A stretch of DNA of 64,000 bases, from contig CAICTM010000430.1 in assembly GCA_903772945.1 (NCBI GenBank), positions 1 through 64,000 of the forward strand, written 5' to 3'. The stretch's first letter is position 1. Each line of letters opens with the position of its first letter. The notes beneath the pieces were generated by a model. That model ran no database searches, was not told where the DNA came from, and saw nothing but the letters and a program-made list of their open reading frames with translations. This document shows positions 1-9,700 of this stretch, piece by piece. The stretch comes from Seminavis robusta. Taxonomy: Eukaryota; Bacillariophyta; Bacillariophyceae; Naviculales; Naviculaceae. The translations under genes and the position numbers were made by a program.

Positions 1-79
1 CAGCTTTACTATTTGCAGGCTTATTCTAGAAAATAATCAATAACTGCTCACTTATTTGGAAATACAAACTTTACATCTC

Positions 80-511
80 TTAGATCCTTAGACTAGTCAA
101 TGCACAATGGTATTGTCGCACAATTTGTGCATCCGCTGCCTGTTTTCTATCATCCTCGTCGTCATCCTCATCTTCGTCGTCCTCATCCTCATCTTCAGAA
201 CCAGTACGATCAACATTCACGGGGTCCCATTCCATTGGATCATCTTCCTCTTGCATCTCTTGTGGAATGTCCTGACTGGATTCTTCCTCTTCCTGTGTTG
301 TTGGTGTTGGTGCCCTTGCGGGCCTCCCAGTGTCAGTAGCACCTAGATCTGCAGCCCTTGCCCTGGATCTACTCCTTCTTGTTAGTCCAGTGTCAATGCC
401 CAGCACTCTGTTCCGTGCCTCAATACAAGGTTGATAGGCTTGTATGTGACTTGATAGAGCTCTCTGGTTCTTAAACCAATCATCACAGTACTCACAACGA
501 TACCAAGCCAT
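80..511 (-). CDS. Hypothetical small acidic protein with one C2HC-type finger
   Basis: I do not recognise this gene. The start chosen is the Met of MAWYRCEYC; a Met seven residues upstream (532) is also open. Near the N-terminus the spacing is C-x2-C-x12-H-x6-C (CEYCDDWF...H...C), a lone C2HC/C2H2-like finger. A basic RRSRSRAR patch follows, then a long Glu/Asp-rich tail. That layout would suit a small nucleic-acid-binding protein, but transposon ORFs can begin with such a finger followed by an acidic region, and the next 5 kb is transposon debris. It could therefore be the remains of a DNA-transposon ORF rather than a host gene. No intron was seen. It stops cleanly at 80. Confidence 0.35.
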   Translation of the reverse strand: MAWYRCEYCDDWFKNQRALSSHIQAYQPCIEARNRVLGIDTGLTRRSRSRARAADLGATDTGRPARAPTPTTQEEEESSQDIPQEMQEEDDPMEWDPVNVDRTGSEDEDEDDEDEDDDEDDRKQAADAQIVRQYHCALTSLRI

Positions 512-819
512 TTGTAGATAGGTACAAATCAACTGGTAGCTTGCAGACGTTACTTTTTAGCATATAGAATGTACTAGACACCATCAAAAATGTGGCTTCT
601 GAGGTTCCAATTGACAGTTTCTGGGCTCTGGAGTGGCTCGATCTTATAAAATGAGATTGTACTTAGCAATCCGTAAACTTTCTGTATGTAGTTTTTCTCC
701 TAAATACATACGCATACCTAAGTAACCGAAAGGACACGACTGGGTTGGCAAGGTCGTGGCTGTATGTTATCATGCATGCTACCTTACAATTCAGGAGCTC
801 GTCGGATCCGGTTGGATGA

Positions 820-1980
820 CCTCACCCCCCGCCACAGTTCCACATCAACATTCGGGCACCTGTAGACATGAGCTTCCGATTCGTTGTCACAGCCACACCT
901 GAGGCACTTGTGATCATATTTGGGTCATCCCTGTGCACCAAGTCAACTTGCCCACCGACAGCAGCTGGAACAGAAACTTCACGATGGTTGGCTTGTGTGC
1001 CTCGTGTCGGTTGATTGCCCTCCCGTGTGGCACCAAATGAATCAATACTGGCGTATCCTCGTCCCAGTCCCGATTCTGCTTGATCATGTGATCCAGCAGT
1101 GGTTGATTGTTGCGCAGGTGTCGCAATGTTCTGGGTAATTTGTAAGTGCATGTGCCCTTGGGCAGGTGCAGCTGTGCAAGGTTGACATGGAACCGAAGAA
1201 CTCTGGAGTGATCCACAGCCAATGCCGCTTCATGAAACTGCCAGCAAGCTTGTCAGCCCGACAGTTGAGCTGAGCCTTCAGCGGCAGCGTTTCAATGGCG
1301 CGGGACTTGTATTTGTGGGATTTGATATGTTCCATTTTAGGGACCGCTCAATCTTTTGGAGGACATCCCAGTCGGACACCAGAGAATTGTTTGGATACCA
1401 ACCGATATAATCCAGGCAAATCTTGCCCTTGTTTTGTACTGACTCATTGTGGAAAAAGTGCGTGTATGGTGCCAGAGTAGTTTGGGCATAATCCTGCAGA
1501 AGCCTTTTCAGGAAGCAGGCAGGGGACAAAATACCATATGCCTCCGCACGCTAGGACGTCGGAATCAGCCCAAACACTGGTCCAGAATATCTGAGCACAA
1601 TATGACCCAGTTGGTCTGCCAAAACCCATGCAAAACTCGCTTTTCCGACAGAGATATCTGCAGCCCCGTCACTTGCCACCAGTCAATGACAATGGCAACT
1701 TTCAGCTCCGACATGCCACTGCTAATGGCGAAACAGTCTACCAGACTTGGAACATAACGTATCTTCACCCATACAAGGCTTGATCCCCCTTGTAGGATTG
1801 ACTATCATGCGATGCACATGTCTGCATCCAATCTCTGGAGAGTGCCCCGCACTTTGATTCATATGTTCTCCTTGTCCTGCTGTCGTGCCTCCGTTGACCC
1901 TTGTCAGGAGGTGAATGCAATACACGGCCTTTAGCCTTATTCGCGACTCGATCCTAGATGGGATTTGGGTTTGACTCAAG
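820..1980 (-). mobile_element. LINE relic A: RNase H and downstream part of a non-LTR RT ORF
   Basis: On the minus strand, spread over three frames, this stretch reads as the post-RT part of a diatom non-LTR retrotransposon ORF. In order: an RNase H region with GKASFAWVLAD (about 1640-1680), GPVFG and RAEAYGI (about 1530-1580); SDWDVLQKI (near 1390); VEHIKSH followed by LPLKAQLNCRADKLAG (about 1240-1330), the usual end of this RNase H; then a segment ending in TIVKFLFQLL (about 950-990) and a Cys-poor remnant of the expected CPRCG...H..C motif near 840-920. Frame changes and internal stops are frequent, for example a TAG just before RAEAYG, so it is dead. No 5' end, RT core or poly(A) tail is visible. 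The family call (Ambal-like LINE) rests on remembered diatom motifs. Confidence 0.7.
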
Positions 1981-2072
1981 ATTGAGTCTTTTGCGAATAA
2001 GTCATTGAGACAGGGTTCTCAATGACCTCTAGTCATAATAGGTTAGCGATGCAACATCCTCGCTCTAGATGA

Positions 2073-2587
2073 TCAATTGCCGGATTGATGCTGTGGGCCA
2101 TTGGGATCGTGTGTTGATTGGTGTTTGGAGAAGCCACACCTGTTCTGGTCTGAGGTTTCCGGTGTATTTGTCATATAGCAGCTGAAGTTTGTGGATAGCC
2201 TATCGGTTGGCTGCTTGTGCCTTGGTTTGTGCGTCTTTGCCAAGCCGATCATGATTCCTGGCCTCCCAGAGTTCGAACCACTGGATGAGCAATTCTTGAA
2301 TAATCCCTGTGAGCCAAGTTTGGCCATTTTCGGATGTGTTTTAAGGTTACATTCCTTGAGGTGTTGATCCTGGTGTTGCGCCACTGTTTGTATAGTCGTC
2401 CCTTGAGGTGCTGATCCCAACCGATGGCTGCTTGGGCGTTTGCGATATCGGCAGCACTGTCATCGTATTCAATTCCTGTGGTATCTTGTCCATCGAGTAC
2501 TTTCTGGAGTGCTGAGAGAAGAAGTGTTTGGAGCATTGGGTGAGTGTTGTGCTTGTCAGTGTATTTCTTATCCGAGTTGGAATACAT
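2073..2587 (-). mobile_element. LINE relic B: C-terminal end of the RT ORF
   Basis: On the minus strand 2587 to 2249 reads AAIGWDQHLKGRLYKQW, the AQ..IGW...L.GR.S..W motif that lies after RNase H in diatom LINE ORFs. A different frame then carries LWEARNHDRLGKDAQTK (about 2210-2270), matching the terminal LW..RN..HG.DAQT motif. The ORF is frame-broken. In an intact element this block lies downstream of the RNase H region, but here it lies upstream of relic A on the same strand. The two are therefore separate insertions or a rearranged copy, not one continuous element. It abuts the gypsy relic at about 2590. Confidence 0.68.
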
Positions 2588-2924
2588 AAAGTAGTATTGG
2601 ATTACTCGAGGAGGTATTCAAGCCGTGACTAAGAATTTTAAGGAGCAAGCAACCTAAAAACAAAAAGATATATCGGATTGATAAATTACTACGGAGACAT
2701 GTGGGTCAGACGATCACACATGTATCTTGGCTCCTCTCGCTAGACTTGCTTTGAAGACAGTCAAATGGAAATGGACTGATGCAGAAGAAAAAGCCTTTCG
2801 AGACATGAAGAAGGTTATCAGTTATCAGCACAGAGACACTGTTCTAAAGCTTATCCCAACTTTAAAAGGAATTCGTTATTCACACTGATGCGAGTCATGC
2901 TCAATTAAGCCAGCGGAGCTGTGT

Positions 2925-3205
2925 AACTTCGGCAGAAAAGGTTTCAGTGTAGAAGCAGATACCCCTATTAGCTAGCTAGCTAGAAGCAGATACCTCTAGT
3001 GCTTAGCTAGTGCTTAACTTGCGCTTAGCTAGCTAGAAGCAGATTCCCCCTAGCTAGAAGCAGATTCCCATAGCAAGCTAGAAGCAGATACCCTAGCTAG
3101 CTAGAATACTAGTTATATAGCTTTCGCTGGCTTTGAGTTTTTCCTGGTAGAAGCAGACCCCCCTACTAGAATGCATGTAAATAGCTTTAGCTGGTGTAAA
3201 AGCAC
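2925..3205. repeat. Degenerate tandem repeat with core TAGAAGCAGATACC
   Basis: At least six copies of a TAGAAGCAGA(T/C)(A/T/C)CCC core lie here, spaced irregularly and joined by TAGCTAGC spacers (near 2948, 2980, 3038, 3054, 3079 and 3150). A longer sub-repeat is visible too: the GCTAGAATAC..GTTATATAGCTTTCGCTGG region near 3105 resembles the AGAATGCATGTAAATAGCTTTAGCTGG region near 3168. The tract sits within the gypsy relic and is not part of its coding sequence. Confidence 0.7.
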
Positions 3206-3520
3206 CATCCTAGGATACTTATTTAGTTTTTGCTGACTTATTTGTATTCTAACCCTACCCTTATACCTGCAGGGACCACCGTAGCAGGAAAAACAATCAA
3301 AGGGGTTGAGGGCTCTGGCAGCAAGACTGCCGAGGTTAGGATCACTGATTTCCCAGAAAGGAATTCCCATTGCCTTCTACAGTCGCAAGCTCATACCAGA
3401 GCAGACTCGTTATACAACCACCACAGAATGTGAGTTGTTATCAATTGATTGTGGAAACTCTGAAAGGCAACATCTTACTAGCTAGGGCAAAGGATTGTTG
3501 TCCATACCGATCACAAAAAT

Positions 3521-4150
3521 GTTACCTGCAAGAACTTTATAAATAGAACTCTATTTTAAGGCTACTCTGAGTACAACTGTCCACCGTGCCGCTACCCTAA
3601 ACCGATAACCCCCACAAACATTGGGGCGGAGAGAGTTGGCCCCCTCAGCCGGGAAGTTTAAAACCCAACCGAGGCAAGATATTAAGGGGGAAGGTCACCA
3701 ACCGGACCCGCCCGTGCTGCTGCTGTCATCAGCACTGCTACTAGCTGCACTATTGCTGATAGTGTCAACACTGCTGTCATCTAAATCAAGGTCAGACCCG
3801 AAAGCCTGATCCAAAGTTGCTGCTGCCTCATGGAAGGCTGCGGCCAGTTGTTACTGCTCTCTGCTTGCTTTGTCCACCACTGGCATCCAATTTGAAAGCC
3901 AGGCTTTGATATCGGACGGTGCCATTTCCATTTGGTCCTCTAGTGGCCTTTTGAAAATGGAGTTAACAAGAGACAGTGGCACCTGGTCTGCCTGCTCATA
4001 CAGAAGCTCTACTTCCCGTTGAAGCTGTTGCTGCTTCTTGATCCACTGCTGCTGTTTATCACGTCCATGCCTGGCTGCATTGCAGTCATCCCACAGTAGA
4101 AACCATTGTTGGAGTAAGAGATGAGCCAAGTTGTTACCTGCAAGAACTTT
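3521..4150. repeat. 18-base target-site duplication around an inserted LINE end
   Basis: GTTACCTGCAAGAACTTT occurs exactly at 3521-3538 and again at 4133-4150. Both copies lie in the gypsy relic's RNase H region, which is cut at the first copy and resumes at the second. This is the signature of target-primed insertion of the 594 bases between them. Confidence 0.85.
3539..4132 (-). mobile_element. LINE 3' end (5'-truncated), inserted in the gypsy relic
   Basis: This 594-base segment lies between the exact 18-base repeats. On the minus strand it opens inside a LINE RT ORF at QQWFLLWDDCNAARHG (near 4100), the LW..RN..HG.D motif. It continues open through a coiled QQQQLQREVELLYEQ segment to WLSNWMPVVDKASREQ and a stop at 3851. 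The remaining 310 bases to 3539 would be its 3' UTR, which ends in an AT-rich stretch next to the duplication. The ORF portion present has no frame break, so this insertion is younger than relics A and B. The structure is a textbook 5'-truncated LINE copy. Confidence 0.78.
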
Positions 4151-5076
4151 GACACTGAACGTGTTATGCGATGGAGACTCATACTCGAAGAGTACGGTCC
4201 CGACTTGCGCTATCTCAAAAAAAATGCTCTAAGTCCACTCGACATGATGGAAGAAGCTCCACTGTCGAACACATTGGTTGAACAGCTGAACGAGGAACTA
4301 GCATTCCTCGAGGTCCGATTAGGAAATGTGGATCAGCATGATCTATGGAGTTTCCTCTGTCTCATGCCAAAGTCGCACACGAGCACGGAAAGGATCTTTC
4401 TACTGTATCATCATCTGTCTTCAAGACAAGACCTTGACTCCTCCTTATGAAAAGAAGAGTCTCCACCACGCAGGCAAGACTTTTGACCTAGTCATGATAG
4501 AAGACAAGATTGTCGTCCCTCAGAAACTACAAAAGAAAGCTACCCATGCAGTGGTATCACGAGCTGCTACTACACCCTGGAGAGACTCGAACCAAGCTCA
4601 CTATTATAGACCAACATTACTGTTGGAAGGGAATTGGGCAACACTGTCAAAAGACTATGCAGTCGTGGCCGCCCCACATGTCAACTGACCAAGAAGTCCT
4701 CGCAGAAGCTTGGACATATGGTTCCCAAGAAGGCTGAGATCAGATCCGGCCTTGGGAAACCCTATATATAGACCTGGTCGATCGGTCCATGGTACTCCAT
4801 TAGTAGGAAGGCAACAAGAAATCCTACTAAAGCCATCACACGCTCCAAGAAAGTCAATCCAATTGAAAGATCGTGTTGTGGGCAAAATAAATGGCCCGAC
4901 GGTGATTGTGGATTGGGTTACACCTGCAATGCATGAGCAGAGCCAAAAGAAGTACGTATAGCTTCCTGATTGGTTCGCTCCTTTTCAAATCCACTCTCTC
5001 GCGTGTTGTTGTCGTGTAGCCTCCCCCGACTGTTGCCATAATTTCAATGACTTGTCATCGACGAGGATCTTTTGAC

Positions 5077-5140
5077 GCTGCTGAGGAACAGGGTGTGCTG
5101 GCGTTAACGCTGCTGACCAACAGGGTGTGCTGACGTTAAC
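5077..5140. repeat. Two direct copies of a 32-base unit
   Basis: Bases 5077-5108 and 5109-5140 are adjacent 32-base copies of GCTGCTGA..AACAGGGTGTGC...GTTAAC, differing at three positions. They lie just beyond the gypsy relic and could be part of its old 3' flank, which is unproven. Confidence 0.8.
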
Positions 5141-5222
5141 AGAGCGTCATCTTGGCATGTGTGATGATCGAACAGATCAACATCAGCCACTGCTTCTCCA
5201 CCAGAGATCTACATGTACGATT

Positions 5223-5247
5223 GAATCGAATCGAATCGAATCGAATC
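5223..5247. repeat. (GAATC)5 microsatellite
   Basis: Five perfect GAATC units lie immediately left of the perfect palindrome at 5258. A related GATTC-rich patch occurs near 39785-39820. Confidence 0.9.
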
Positions 5248-5257
5248 GACTCAGGCA

Positions 5258-5307
5258 CACTTCTACTATGAGCCAGTGTGCAGGCACACTGGCTCATAGT
5301 AGAAGTG
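5258..5307. repeat. Perfect palindrome, 24-bp arms, 2-base spacer
   Basis: Bases 5258-5281 and 5284-5307 are exact reverse complements (CACTTCTACTATGAGCCAG... and its mirror), separated by AG. The arms cannot be extended by a contiguous pair. As DNA it could extrude a cruciform; as RNA it would fold into a near-perfect hairpin. No transposon coding sequence is attached. Confidence 0.92.
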
Positions 5308-5309
5308 CG

Positions 5310-6788
5310 AGGATTCGGTCCACCAGCGGTACTGTACTGTGCCGATTACTGATAAGAAGAGAAATGCATTGACCATCCAAGTGGAGTTGGTTGTACGGTA
5401 CGGTAGAACATCATGTTGTGCGACAACGATCACTTTGGCTAGCCGAAAGTCTTGCAGCTCGATCTCTTTCTGTCCAGCCGCAGCACCGCAGCAACTGCAT
5501 GAACGGTACTGAATCGCGTAGAGTGCGTCTTTTCCTTGTTGTTTCATACCTTGCCGATGCTTTGAATCGATCGACAGACTGGACTTTGCTGTTGTTTCCC
5601 ACATTCAAGACTAGCTAGTCTGTTCATCCTAACCAGAACCACAGGCCGACTGACTCGATGAGCAAATGTTGGTTCCGTTCGTAGCCTAACCACACTCAAT
5701 CACGACCCGCACCATCAACACACAAACAGTAGTCTAGACCACTCGCCCATCGTGGAGCAGAGAGAAAACAACGGCAGCCGAAAGGCTCTGTTCAGCCCAC
5801 CAGAGCTCTCTACTTCCATCGTACGGTAGTCAGCGACTACTGTAGCTACCGTACGGTATGCCTACCGCGGTACCACACAGTTCGATTAATCAAACTATTA
5901 CAAAGAACATCGGAAACCTCTGGAGTGTAGTACAGCTGTAGATCTCAGTTGCTGACTAGAAGTTTTATTTGTTAAGTCCTCACCTTCCTTCAACGTCATT
6001 TAAAAAAACTACTGTACATCGATGCATAATAATATGGTGTCACTACGGTAGAGGTACGACTGTACTCGAGAACTCTAGTCTAGGAGTAAGGCCTAAAGTA
6101 CTGAGTACAGTTTTTTCAGTTTTTGGTCTCCCAGCAAGCAAGACAAAAGGAGTCTTTCACCACCGCTGAAACCTTTATTACACTTAAGAAAATGATTTAT
6201 CATAACTAATAAAAGGTGGCAGTTCGTACCAGACCTGTCAAAAGTATTGACCGCAATGACCCATTTGTACACCGGTCGAGATGATGAAACTTTGAAAGCG
6301 AACTCAAATGGGTCCGAGTGACTGACTCAGTCGCCGCTTTTGTCCATGGAGTGACTCAGTCACAGTCGAGCATCCAGATGGTACCGTACAAGTGGAATAT
6401 CGATCGAAAAGAAAAAGAATGGGACAGACAAGGAGATTGAACATTCAGATGCGAAGCCGAAAGGTCATCAATGGCCACTCAACTTCACGTTTCGATTCAA
6501 CCAAGGCACTTTTTGCTCCCTCTGTCGCGACAATTGCTGTGGTGAACTTTTTGATCCACCCTCCCTTCGAGTATCAGAAACTACACCGCACAACAATTAA
6601 CAAAAAACAAAAAAACGACGAAGCAAACCCGCCACTTTGCACACGACTATCCGATTGACCACCATACCCAGCAACATACAAGCCAACAACCACACATCGA
6701 GCTAGTAAGGAGACATAGGACTGGGAGGCTGTGTTCGAGTTGTGGACATCATCAGCTGGAAGGAGATCTATTCCTCCATCAAACCACC
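5310..6788. other. Gene-free upstream region of the cassette gene
   Basis: No credible gene is visible. The short open frames here lack codon bias and conserved motifs. The stretch has scattered TACGGTA/TACCGTA words, including an inverted pair CGTACGGTAG (5820-5829) and CTACCGTACG (5846-5855), plus the TGACTCA pair listed separately. It most likely holds the promoter and 5' UTR of the gene starting at 6789. Confidence 0.5.
6320..6363. promoter_or_regulatory. Paired TGACTCA palindromes (bZIP-type sites)
   Basis: GACTGACTCAGTC (6320-6332) and GTGACTCAGTCAC (6351-6363) are each perfect 13-base palindromes around TGACTCA, the AP-1/Gcn4 core bound by bZIP dimers. Their cores start 29 bases apart, and they lie about 430 bases upstream of the ATG at 6789. 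Function is inferred from the motif only. Confidence 0.4.
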
Positions 6789-9700
6789 ATGGTACTGGCA
6801 CCGGAAGACCGCTGCAACCGAAATGACCCCGAGGATGACATTGAGAATCAAAACCATGAGCCCATCAGTAAGGAGCAGCAAGACAATGAGTCCACGCCGG
6901 CTGTAGGTTCCCACTGCCCAGTGCCAGTGAAAGACTTACATAATGAGTTTCATGATGCCTGTGACGAGATAATCGAGCATGACCCTAAGGTCGTCGAAAG
7001 TGAGGAAGAGTTTGGCAGTGTCAGCTTCGATGAAGATGAAGACCTAACCAGTGGCGACATCCATTCTGGAAGGGAGGCAGCAATTCACCAAAGCATGTTT
7101 GACTTGGCTATGGATCATGTCAGGAATGGATTCTTCCAGCATATCATGGCCATGCTGGCTGTGTGCTTCAAATGCATCATGAGGAAAATGAGGGGTGGAG
7201 ATTCTGATGAACAGGTAGATGCTGCCCTAGAGGTTGTTGATATCATGGACCCATCGACAGGCAATCAGCTGGCAACTTCTCAGTTTGGCCAAACCACTCA
7301 GATGGGCCAAAGTGGGGCTAGTGGTGGTGGGGCATCGGGCACGGGAGGAGCTGGTGCCTCAACTAGTGCCAGTGTGGGAACTGCATCCGGCACAGGAGCA
7401 GCCCAGGCAACTGCAGTAGTCAGCCAAATGGCAACTCAGGCTGCGGTTAGTGCGGTAGGAGCCTCAGCCTCAGCAGCTTCTGCGGCAGGTAAGTTGTGTC
7501 TGTATGTCCTGTATGATGCCGTCTTCTTTGGTGATCGCGACAATCCGTCTCCTCACGTGTTGGTTGAAATATATTGATTCCCATGCAAGCTGCCACGACT
7601 GCCAGTACAGCAACCACAGTTGTCAGTGCCATAGCCTCTGCTAGTGCTGTATCCCAAATTGGGGTGACTGTTGGCATTGCGGCTGTGGCAGCTGCCGCAG
7701 TGAGCAGTGGTGTAGTCATAAACCAGGAAACCCGCTCAAATGCTACTGCTCCTGTGGTGAAAGGCACAGATTTTGTACCTCCATCCTGTTCGCTTACCTC
7801 CCAGATTAAGCAAGGTCTTGTGGAATTGAAAATTCAGGGTATGCCAGAGGATTCTTTGCCGCAGCACAGAGAGAAGATAGAAGAGTAAGCATCATCTATT
7901 TTTCCTCTTTTGTTGGTGCTTCCAGTACTCAACTCTACACTGTTCCCCAGGATTTTTCGAGACCTCTACAACAATATCACAGGAATGTGCTTGGATCCTT
8001 TCTCGCGGGTATTGCACAAGGCGGAGCTTCAAAATTGGAGTACAGAGGACAGTGTGGTTTTCTTGGAAGATGTTTCACAACAGTTCGCAACCGGGGCATC
8101 TAACAATGCAACCAATGCGACACTGACACAGGTGATTGTACCAGTTACCACAACATCTTGGATTGCCACTATTGCTTGTGATGGATGTCCTGATTATGAG
8201 CCACTTTTCCAACTGCCGGAAGGTGGTGAGGAAGGTTCTGGTGGCACTAGCACAGGCAACAGCAACATCAACAGCAATAGTACAACCTTCAAACAAGCCA
8301 ATGCTTCTGCTGCTATGAGTGGCAGAAACACCAGTATGGCTCCCAGCCTGTCCAGACGCTTGCAGCTACAGACAACCATCGAAGTATCCCAGTTCTTTCC
8401 GTTGTTTGCTGCCTCCTTTGGTTACAATATTGAACCAGTGCTGACAACATCAGGAGATTCCCAATCAGGAAGACAAAACTCCATGCAGGATGTTTTTGCC
8501 ACCACCAAGGCAGTCTCCCCTTCAGAGAATTCTGGAGATCAGGCTGCGGTGATTGTCCTGTCCATAGGGCAAGATACAATTCAGCCATTCATTGAAACAG
8601 TTGAAATGAACCAAGGGACGATCATGACTCCTTTCATCTCAAATGAGCTATCGTCGCTCTCACAATGTCTCTCAGATGAGGTGGACCAAGAAGTTCACAA
8701 GGGAATCGCAAAAGTTTGTGATGACCTGATGCAGCTCATCACAGGTGAGAACAATGAAGACAGAGCACCCATAAATCTGGATGCCTTGGCTGCATGCCTG
8801 GAGACCCCAACCAACCCATCTTGCCAAGACATTCTGACCACTGCTCTAGAAACTGTTGCTAACAACAAAGCGGACTCGGTTGATGAAGCTTCTCTTTCTG
8901 GAGAAGCTGATGAATCCAACATTTCTGGAAGCTTAGGGGAAGAACCAACTGGAAGCAGCCCCTCATCAATCACGGAGAATCTGGGAGAAGAAGTACCCAA
9001 CAAGATGCCAATTGTAGCTGGAACTTCTGATGGAGGAGAAAGTCCAGTTGCAGCAGGTATGGATTCTGTTGTAGGAATACTTCCCTCTTCACAGGAATTG
9101 ACAAGCCAGACAGGACCTGTTGGAGCTCCTGGCAGTCAGGAGTCTTCTACGTCTAACTCAAATGGGCTTGGTGCCCCCACAACTGCAGGCGGCCCATTGG
9201 AGTATCCTACTCAAGTTTTGGATGTGGCTTCCAGCCCCTCTGGCTCAAGCCCAGTGGAGGTTATCACTCCTACAGACACAGCTAGTTCGCCATCAGCAAT
9301 CGCGGCCTCCAATCCATTAGGTTCTACAATCCCAAGCGGTTTTCTTTCACCAACTGCATCATTTCAGCCAACAGTGGTTAAACCAAATGCAATTTCTTGG
9401 ATGGTTGATGTTATTCAAGCAGGCCCAACAGTTTCAGATCCATCTATACCGAGTGCTGTTGTTCCCACCACAAGTAAAATCTACAAACCTAGCTCCGTCC
9501 AGGCACACCCAGCAATTGCCCCATCATTGTTGGCACCAAACATGTCCCCCACTCTGTTCGACTCACACATAATTGCCAGTCCATCAGCTGTGCCACTTCA
9601 AGTTGCATCAACCCCAAGCAAAGGTGGGACTCTGACACCTAGCAAAGATGGGACTCTGACACCTAGCAAAGATGGGACTCTGACACCGAGTACAAGGGGA

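Larger units (their letters stand above)
2590..4960 (+). mobile_element. Ty3/gypsy-type LTR retrotransposon relic (pol fragment)
   Basis: This is an old, heavily broken fossil of the pol region of a Ty3/gypsy element. The recognisable parts, in order along the plus strand, are the end of reverse transcriptase (about 2600-2700), the connection and start of RNase H (about 2720-2900), the RNase H middle (about 3340-3510), the tail of the same domain (about 4133-4250), and the zinc-binding start of integrase (about 4540-4700) with the beginning of the catalytic core. It carries many breaks, certainly more than ten. It is interrupted by a short tandem-repeat tract and by a LINE 3' end with a target-site duplication. 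No gag and no clear LTRs were found; a weak candidate 3' flank lies beyond 5030. The left end is cut off by LINE relic B. Confidence 0.72.
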
